From NCBI GenBank assembly GCA_031270615.1, contig JAISXE010000133.1, forward strand, positions 1 to 8,572: DNA of 8,572 bases, in the 5' to 3' direction. The first letter of the stretch is position 1. Every line of letters starts with the position of its first letter. The stretch comes from Spirochaetia bacterium. Lineage in GTDB: Bacteria > Spirochaetota > Spirochaetia > DTKZ01. A program made the translations under genes and the position numbers. The notes beneath the pieces were generated by a model. The model did not search any database, was not told where the DNA came from, and was given only the letters and a program-made list of their open reading frames with translations. Shown here one piece after another: positions 1-5,900 of this stretch.

Positions 1-34
1 TGAAGATGTTGTCTTTTACGTTATGAATAGCCAT
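1..34 (-). CDS. Start of an unidentified gene, cut by the window edge
   Basis: ATG at 34-32 on the minus strand opens a frame reading MAIHNVKDNIF before the window ends. Support comes from the near-perfect AAAAGGAGGT upstream, the separating terminator at 112-136, and the same orientation as the other genes. Eleven residues are too few to identify a family. The 12-base spacing from GGAGG to ATG is long, but no other start codon lies between them. It probably belongs to a separate transcription unit. Confidence 0.6.
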   Translation of the reverse strand, partial: MAIHNVKDNIF

Positions 35-43
35 AAGAGTTGA

Positions 44-82
44 GTACCTCCTTTTACCTATTAATCACTGAAAAAAAGGAGG
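44..82 (-). promoter_or_regulatory. Leader of the next gene: strong Shine-Dalgarno site in a potential sequestering stem
   Basis: AAAAGGAGGTAC (55-44) is a near-complete match to the 16S anti-Shine-Dalgarno sequence. Its GGAGG ends 12 bases before ATG 34, rather long spacing. Just upstream on the same strand CCTCCTTTT (82-74) is perfectly complementary to AAAAGGAGG (55-47), giving a 9-bp stem with an 18-base loop that would bury the whole site. This suggests control of translation by RNA folding. The loop resembles no riboswitch class I recognise. Confidence 0.55.
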
Positions 83-111
83 CTTTGCTTGAACAAATGG
101 GAAAAAAAGTG

Positions 112-136
112 AAAAAAAAGGCGTAATTATTACGCC
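112..136 (-). terminator. Intrinsic terminator of the lipoprotein-pbpC operon
   Basis: The minus strand shows GGCGTAA-TAA-TTACGCC (136-120), a perfect 7-bp stem with a 3-base loop, followed at once by eight T (119-112). This is a textbook Rho-independent terminator. It lies about 260 bases past the pbpC stop and just before the leader of the next gene, so it marks the probable operon end. Confidence 0.85.
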
Positions 137-204
137 GCCGTTCCCGGAATGAGGTTAACTGCCCTTAGGCGTGGGGCGATTTTTTTTGTGGAGCAAGAAA
201 TCGC

Positions 205-239
205 GCCTCCTGGGATTGCCGAAGGCAATCCCAGGGGGC
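205..239. repeat. Long intergenic palindrome downstream of pbpC
   Basis: CCTGGGATTGCC (209-220) is perfectly complementary to GGCAATCCCAGG (224-235) across a 3-base loop. With one G-T wobble the stem extends to 205-239, giving about 16 pairs. No T-tract follows directly on either strand, so it is not a standard intrinsic terminator, though it could protect the 3' end of the pbpC mRNA. Its core, GGGATTGCC facing GGCAA, also occurs in the largest palindrome upstream of pbpC (minus strand GGGGATTGCC then GGCAAGCCCC), suggesting both belong to one dispersed repeat family. Confidence 0.85.
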
Positions 240-255
240 TGCCGCGTGCAACAGC

Positions 256-277
256 AAAAAAGGCGCAAGGCCTCGCA
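256..277 (-). terminator. Weak terminator-like hairpin after pbpC
   Basis: On the minus strand TGCGA (277-273) can pair with TTGCG (268-264) across a GGCC loop, using G-T wobbles, followed two bases later by T6 (261-256). The stem is short and imperfect, so termination here would be partial at best. The better terminator lies at 112-136. Confidence 0.25.
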
Positions 278-327
278 GGTGACGGGGGGACGGCGGCTGA
301 ATACGATTTTTTAAGGTCTTCTTCCGT

Positions 328-357
328 GTTCGTGATGGTTCGTGAAAGTTCGCGGTT
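328..357. repeat. Short imperfect 10-bp tandem repeat
   Basis: Three consecutive 10-base units on the plus strand read GTTCGTGATG, GTTCGTGAAA and GTTCGCGGTT. They share GTTCG and differ mostly at their 3' ends. The tract begins about 30 bases into the gap after the pbpC stop and encodes nothing recognisable. Confidence 0.6.
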
Positions 358-397
358 TTCTCTCTGTCTGTCCTTAAATTGTCCGCGCCGTCCGTGC

Positions 398-2941
398 TTA
401 ATCTGCGGCGGCCAAGACCGTAAAGCGCCGCCTCAAGGTATTGCCTTCCGCGTCCACGAGCCAGAGGACGTGCGTCCCCGGGGCGGGGCGGGTTTCCATT
501 TCGTGAAACACGCGCGTCGTACCCAGGTAAGTCTCGTCCATGTGCCAGTGAATCACCGCCTGCGCGTCCCGGTGCGCCGCGGCGAGGACGAGCTGCCCCG
601 CGCCGCCGTCTATTTCGATGGGCACATATACTTCGGCGTTTTCTTCCGGGGTAAACAGCGCCATAGGAACGGAGGAGCGCGAAGCGCCGGGCGCGGGCGG
701 AGGGGGTTTGTAATCCAGGTTCCACTTTCGGTAGAACCATTCTTCCGCGGGGGGCAGCACAAACCAGGTTTTTGTTACGGTTTTTTCCGTTTCGCCGCCG
801 GAAAGTTTTACTTGGCGGTCTTCGTTCTTATTCAGCACAAGCTGCGTACAGTAGGGGCAGGGCGCGTGATGCGGGGCGCCCCGGGGTATGTCGGCATATC
901 TAATGGTTTCGCAGTACGGCCCGGGGGGGAGGCCCGACAGAGCGCAGACAGCCACGGCCTCAAGGGCGCGGTAAGGTTTGGGAAACCAGTCCGCGGGTTC
1001 AAGAAACGAAAATACCTCGAAGAGGAGGGGGGCCGCGGTGTTTGCGCCCCGCAGTTCCGCCCGGCCTTCCCCGCTCGCGTTGCCCGCCCATACCGCCACC
1101 GTCCATCGCGTGGTTACGCCCACGGTCCAGGCGTCCCGAAAGCCGAAACTTGTTCCTGTTTTCCAGGCGATTTTCCGCGAACCGGCAAAGGCCTGCCACG
1201 CGGCTTCTTCGCCCGGCCGCGCGGCCCGGGTGAGCGCTTCCAGGGTAAGCCAGGCCGCCCCCGGGGACAGGGGGCCGGGACCCGTTTTGGCGGCGGCCCG
1301 GGGCGGAGGATATGCTGCCCCTGCGCCGCCGTCCATAAAATACGCGGGCGAGAAGAACTGGGTTTCCGTGTCCTCCGGACGCAGGGCGGTGCGGGCAAGG
1401 CCGGCGTAGGCCCCGGCTATGTCCCACAGCGTAACTTCCGCGCCGCCCAGAATGAGGGGCAGGCCGTAGTCTTCGCCGCGCCGGAAAAGCGTGGTAAGCC
1501 CCAGGGTACGCAAAAGCCGCGCGAAGCGCTCAACCCCAAAGCCGCGCAACTGGCGCACCGCCGGAACGTTTAGGGAGCGGGCCAGGGCCGCGTCCGCGGG
1601 AATAACGCCCAGGTAGCTTTTTGTGTTGTTCTCCGGGCTGTAGCCGCCGACGCGGGTGGGGATGTCGCTTACCAGGCCCCCGGGCATAAGCTCCCCGGAA
1701 TCAAGCATGGCGGCGTATAAAAAAGGCTTGAGGAGGCTTCCCGAACTGCGCGGAGAAGCTACGATGTCCACGTTCCGCGCTTCGGGGCTGTCCGCGTTGC
1801 CCACATAGGCCAGGACCGCGCCGCTTTGGGTGTCAAGGACAAGGCAGGCGGCGTTCATGATGCCCGCCTCGGCAAAACGTTCGGCGCGGCGGTGGAGGAT
1901 TGCCGTGACCCGCGCCTGTATGCCCGCATCCAGAGTGAGCGTATAATGGCCCGCGGAAGGGCCGCCGGGTTTCTTCGCGGCCTCCGTGATAATCCTGTCT
2001 AAAAGGTGGGGAGCAAGCTGGGGGAGGGGCCGGGGTTCGCCGGGGAGGGGTTCACTCAGGGCAAGGCGCAGGGTGTGCGCATCAAAAAGGCCTTTTCGCG
2101 CAAGCCGCGCAAGGAGGGCGTCCCGTTTGGCGCGCAGGGCGTCCCGGTTTCTGCCGGGATGCACAAGGCCCGGGCCGTTGGGCAGCACGGCGAGGGTCGC
2201 CGCCTGCGCCCAGGAAAGCTCGTCCGCGGAGCGGCCGTACCAGCGCCAGGCGGCGGCCTGGAGGCCCACGACGTTCCCCCCAAAGGGAGCGTTGGCCGCG
2301 TACAGGGCCAGCACCTGGTCCTTTGAGCGGCCTATTTCGAGGCGCAGGGCAAGGAGGGCCTCGATGAGTTTTTCTCCCAGGGTGCGCTGTTTTTTTCCGC
2401 GCGCGAGGCGTATGGTTTGCATGGTAATCGTGGAGCCGCCGGAAACCACCTTGCCCGCGCGGATGTTCTGCACGGCGGCGCGCAGGATGGCGGGAAAGTC
2501 AAGGCCTATGTGAGAGCGAAAGCGGCGGTCCTCGTACTCAATAAGGGCCGCGGCGAATTTTTCGTTTACCCGCGAAGAGGGGGCAAAACGCCACTGCCCG
2601 TCAGGCGCAACCCGCGCGCCCAGAAGTATGCCGTTTCTGTCGTAAAGTACGGGCGAGAAGGAAACCTTGAACAGGGGATTCGGCAGGCAGAAGGCAAAGG
2701 CGAGAAAAATCGCGGCGCCTCCCGCGAAGAACACGCCGCGCAGGCCGGCGCGCGCGAGGAGTTTTTTGAGGCCGCGTTTGAATGCCGGCAGGTTACGCCT
2801 TTCAAGGCATCCGGGCTTCGGTAAAAGGCGGGGGCGTTCGGGGGTCCGGGGCTTGCCGGGCAATCCCCGGACCCCCGCAGAGGGGGTAGGGCGGTACCGT
2901 GTACCGCCCTCAGGGGGAGACTTCCCCCTCAAGCCGAACAT
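398..2941 (-). CDS. pbpC: Penicillin-binding protein 1C (bifunctional glycosyltransferase/transpeptidase)
   Basis: Class A PBP that polymerises lipid II into glycan and carries a transpeptidase module, anchored in the inner membrane and facing the periplasm. Numbering is from ATG 2941 (847 residues). A basic segment at 51-69 precedes one membrane helix at about 69-87. Family 51 glycosyltransferase motifs follow: EDRRFRSHIG with catalytic Glu137, GGSTITMQ at 168-175, LGEKLIEALLALRLE at 188-202 and KDQVLALY at 207-214. Transpeptidase motifs are SGSLLK (nucleophile Ser402, Lys405), SLN at 456-458 and KTGT at 594-597. The C-terminal part from about 660 fits the PBP1C-specific domain, with Cys at 666, 677, 695 and 698. 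No frameshift is seen. The first 50 or so residues are the translation of a palindromic repeat and look unlike protein, so the real start may be CTG 2791 (GAAAGG six bases upstream) or GTG 2734 (no Shine-Dalgarno site). Only 3 bases separate ATG 2941 from the upstream stop, suggesting co-transcription and possibly translational coupling. Confidence 0.95.
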   Translation of the reverse strand: MFGLRGKSPPEGGTRYRPTPSAGVRGLPGKPRTPERPRLLPKPGCLERRNLPAFKRGLKKLLARAGLRGVFFAGGAAIFLAFAFCLPNPLFKVSFSPVLYDRNGILLGARVAPDGQWRFAPSSRVNEKFAAALIEYEDRRFRSHIGLDFPAILRAAVQNIRAGKVVSGGSTITMQTIRLARGKKQRTLGEKLIEALLALRLEIGRSKDQVLALYAANAPFGGNVVGLQAAAWRWYGRSADELSWAQAATLAVLPNGPGLVHPGRNRDALRAKRDALLARLARKGLFDAHTLRLALSEPLPGEPRPLPQLAPHLLDRIITEAAKKPGGPSAGHYTLTLDAGIQARVTAILHRRAERFAEAGIMNAACLVLDTQSGAVLAYVGNADSPEARNVDIVASPRSSGSLLKPFLYAAMLDSGELMPGGLVSDIPTRVGGYSPENNTKSYLGVIPADAALARSLNVPAVRQLRGFGVERFARLLRTLGLTTLFRRGEDYGLPLILGGAEVTLWDIAGAYAGLARTALRPEDTETQFFSPAYFMDGGAGAAYPPPRAAAKTGPGPLSPGAAWLTLEALTRAARPGEEAAWQAFAGSRKIAWKTGTSFGFRDAWTVGVTTRWTVAVWAGNASGEGRAELRGANTAAPLLFEVFSFLEPADWFPKPYRALEAVAVCALSGLPPGPYCETIRYADIPRGAPHHAPCPYCTQLVLNKNEDRQVKLSGGETEKTVTKTWFVLPPAEEWFYRKWNLDYKPPPPAPGASRSSVPMALFTPEENAEVYVPIEIDGGAGQLVLAAAHRDAQAVIHWHMDETYLGTTRVFHEMETRPAPGTHVLWLVDAEGNTLRRRFTVLAAAD
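2798..2803 (-). promoter_or_regulatory. Candidate Shine-Dalgarno site for an internal pbpC start (CTG 2791)
   Basis: GAAAGG on the minus strand lies six bases before an in-frame CTG (2791-2789, codon 51). The protein from there begins LPAFKRGLKKLL, a normal basic cytoplasmic tail before the membrane helix. Between the palindrome array and this point there is no in-frame ATG, GTG or TTG. A CTG start is rare, so this is only a candidate. Confidence 0.3.
2840..2930. repeat. GC-rich palindrome array between the two genes
   Basis: Three adjacent inverted repeats are visible. The first is a perfect 12-bp stem, GGGGGTCCGGGG at 2840-2851 with its complement at 2865-2876; its 13-base loop contains a smaller TTGC/GCAA pair. 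The second is a perfect 10-bp stem at 2888-2897 and 2901-2910 (core GGGCGGTAC) with a 3-base loop. The third is a 7-bp stem at 2912-2918 and 2923-2929. GAGGGGG at 2880-2886 can also pair with CCCCCTC at 2924-2930, enclosing the second hairpin as an alternative fold. The array lies directly downstream of the lipoprotein stop and is read in frame into pbpC. It resembles dispersed intergenic palindromes of the REP/BIME kind rather than an intrinsic terminator, since no T-tract follows. Such structures in an operon often stabilise upstream mRNA or lower downstream expression; that role is inferred here. Confidence 0.85.
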
Positions 2942-2944
2942 TGC

Positions 2945-5900
2945 CTACTTTTCGCCGCCGGCAATGCGCTTTCCGGGTATTACGGCGCGCAGGGCTTCGT
3001 TGTACATGGCGTAGGCGTGGATTGCGGGCAGGAAGAAGCTGCCTCCGTAGGTTTTGCTTACGCGGAAACTTACGGTTTGGCTTTGTCCGCTGCGCAGGTC
3101 AAAGTAGGTCATTATTTTGTCGTCGCGTATGTCCTGGTACTTGTAGGGGGCGCTTTGCGAGGAGGAGCTTTCTTCTCCCAGCCGGGTATTGACGATTTCC
3201 AGCGAGGCGGGCAGGGCGTGCACAAGGGCGATTTCTTTTATTTCGGAGCCGTAGGTGTTGTGCAGGCGTACCTCCACGATCATGTCCTCCCCCAGGGGCA
3301 GGGAGGCGGGGCTGTCCAGCGTGTAGCCTTCCGCGTCGCGATAGACGACTTCAAGGCCCAGGCCCTGGGCCAGCGCGGGTTCGGAGCCTTCGGCGGGCAG
3401 GCCTGTGGCCCCTATGCGCGCGTAGGCGAAAATTCCGGTGTTGTTGCGCAGGGCGATTTTTGCCTGGCTGCCGGAGACTTTGAGGGGAACGCGCGCCAGG
3501 GGTGTGGTAAAGCTCAAGGTGTCCGAGACGCCGTCCACGGTATAGGAAACCGTAATGGGTGAGGCGTCCGAAGAGCTTTGCATAAAGGGGAGTACGGCGA
3601 TGAGCGCGTATGAGGTCTCCTGCGTGGAGAGCCAGTTTTCGGAGGAGAGTTTTTGGGCGATTTCCTCCAAAAGGTCTTTTGCCCTGCCGTCGTCCCCGAT
3701 TAGGGCGAGGGCTTCCAGCATCATGGCCCTGTCGCGAAAGGCCGAGCCGAAGGTTCCCGAGAGTTCCTGGTAATCCGGCCCGCCCAGGGCGGCGCCCCGG
3801 ACCATCGCCCGCGCGGCGTCCCTTTGCCCTGCGTACCAGTAGGCCGCGGCAAGCCGCCACAGGGCCGCGGGCGGGTTGTCCCTGCGTTCGCGCAGGCGGT
3901 TCATGGAGCCCAGGTCCGCGGCGCCCGCGAGCGCAAGGGTATAGAGCCTGTAGGCCTGGTCAAGGGTTTCGGCGTAGGATTTGCCCGCCCAGGAGGCGGC
4001 CTGCTTTTTTTGATATTCGGTCCAGTTCTGCAGCAGAGTTTCCGGCACGGCGTAGCCTGCTCGTTTGGCGGCCACGAGAAAATGCCCCGCGTAGTTGGTT
4101 CCCCAGTTTGAGGTTTCGGAGGCGCCGGGCCAGTAGGTAAAACCGCCGGTGTAGTTCTGAAAACCCGCGAGCCTTTCAATGCCCGCAGCGATGTTTGACC
4201 TGATAAGGGCAAGTTCATCCTGGCGCAGGGGCAGGGCCTTGTCGAGGTAAAGCTGCGGAAAGGCCGCGCTTGTGGTTTGTTCCACACAGCCGTGGGGGTA
4301 CTGCATAAGGAACTGCAGCCGTTTTTCCAGGCCCAGGGGCGGCATGCGGGAAAGCTCCAGTACCGCAGTATTGGTTCCCGGCCTGCCGGGAAGTTCCAGC
4401 GTTCCTTCCCACCTGCCGTTTTCGGGAAGAAGCTGCGTAATGGCTGTTGAAACGCTCAGGGCGGTGGACCTTACCTCCAGTTCCGTTTCGTGGAGGGCGT
4501 TCTTTAGCCCCGGGGAGGAAGCGCTTATCGTAAAGCGCGCCTGTCCGGGCAGGCTTCCCGCCTTGACTTTGAACTCCACGGTTTTGTCGCCGGCCCTGTC
4601 GAAGTTTACATTTACGAATTCGGCGGAAGTTAAAGCCGCGCCGCCGGCGGCCTTCATGCTTACGCGGACGCTGCGCTGTCCTTCCGCGTAGGAGAAAACC
4701 GTAACGGGTACGATCGCCTCGTCATCGGGCGAGAGGGTCCGGGGAAGGGTTCCCAGAACCATAAGGTCGCTTTTGACCTGGACGGAGTGTTCGGCGACGC
4801 CGTAGGCGCGCCCTGGCTGGGGGCCGGAGACCTGCGGCGGGGAGCCCGCCACTACCATAACGCGCACGGCCCCCACATAACCCGGCATGTCAAAACTTTC
4901 GGTGCGGGACTCCCCCGCTCCCAGGCGGTAGGGTCCGAAGAAAAACACTACGGGCTTAAAGCGCTGCGTCTGCTTGGCCGCCGCGTCAATTTCCTCCTCG
5001 CCGCCGCCTATGGCAAGGAGGGTTTCCAGCCTGCCCGAATACGCGCCTATGACATCGGAGTACAGGTCCCAGTATTTTATAAAGGACGCTTCTTTCCGGT
5101 AGAATACGCTGCGGGGGTTGGGCATGGAGTAACGGGTCAGCCCCAGAAGCCCTTCGTCCACCACGACGGCCGTGTAGGTCATGGGCCGCCCCTGGGCCTC
5201 CTTTACCGTAAAGGAGGCTTTTGAGGAGGGCTGCCAGGAGGCGGGGGCCGTGATCTGCGGGGAAAGCCTTGTCGTCGGGTCATCAATCGCAACGGGAATA
5301 ATGCCGTACAGGCGCACCGGAAGGTCGTTTGCCGTCTGCGAATGCTTCTGCAAAAGGGTGATATGCACGTAGATGTTCGGCGTCATGTCCGCACTGGTCG
5401 CGATTTTGTATTCGGTCGTAGGTTCGCTTACCGGTATCCACTCCTGGCGGATGATTTCCCCGCCTTTTTCCACGACGGCGAGGGCCGCCGCGTCCTTGTT
5501 GGAGGGAAAGCTCACGCTCACGGTTTCACCCGGCGCGTAGGAGGTTTTGTCCGCGCTCAGGTTCAACATGGCCGAAGCCCCCTGGCCGCCTTCCTGGGCT
5601 CTTCCCGCCCAGCCGGGCCAGTCGATGTAGCGTATCTGCGCCGCGGCGTGGCCCCCGCTGCGGTCGCGTATCAGAACCAGGTAGCGGCCCCAGTCCGGGT
5701 ACTTCACCTGGAAATTCCAGGAGGCCTTGCCGCCGCTGGCGCTTACAAGCCCCCGCATGATGGGATTTCTCGATATGGAGGAGGCGAACTCCGCCGCGCT
5801 TTCGCCCTCCTTTGTCCACCACCAGCGCCAGGAGAGTTTGTAGAGCGCGCACTCAAGCTCCACATTGCCCGCGGCCGGCTTTCCGTCCGCGTCAAGCACC

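Larger units (their letters stand above)
35..397. other. Intergenic region downstream of pbpC
   Basis: This gap of about 360 bases separates the pbpC stop from the next minus-strand gene. Neither strand holds a convincing gene: the frames that stay open are continuations of shadow frames of pbpC and encode low-complexity Arg/Pro/Ala-rich peptides. In the direction of pbpC transcription it contains a 10-bp tandem repeat (328-357), a weak hairpin followed by T6 (256-277), a long perfect palindrome (205-239), an intrinsic terminator (112-136), and the leader of the next gene with an AT-rich stretch and a strong Shine-Dalgarno site. Base composition changes from GC-rich to clearly A/T-rich below about position 130. 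No convincing -35/-10 promoter pair was found for the next gene. Confidence 0.7.

Noticed and set aside
89..112. Plus-strand mini-frame (TTG, seven codons, LNKWEKK) with AAAAGGAGG six bases upstream
   Set aside because: The good ribosome-binding match is the complementary arm of the stem that pairs with the downstream gene's own site on the minus strand; there is no other sign of plus-strand transcription.
161..187. Plus-strand terminator-like stretch: GCCCT/GGGGC then T8
   Set aside because: The stem is only 5 bp with a wobble, and there is no plus-strand gene for it to terminate.
165..740. Minus-strand frame of 191 codons crossing the pbpC stop
   Set aside because: It overlaps pbpC in another frame and then runs through the intergenic palindrome; no motif or start signal supports it.
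149..1573. Long plus-strand open frame opposite pbpC (474 codons)
   Set aside because: It lies antisense to the motif-rich pbpC frame, has low-complexity Arg/Gly/Pro-rich sequence, no recognisable domain, and is explained by GC-rich codon positions on the other strand.
2840..2876. Palindrome upstream of pbpC as an intrinsic terminator of the lipoprotein gene
   Set aside because: No T-tract follows on the minus strand and the pbpC frame continues directly, so it fits an operon-internal repeat better.
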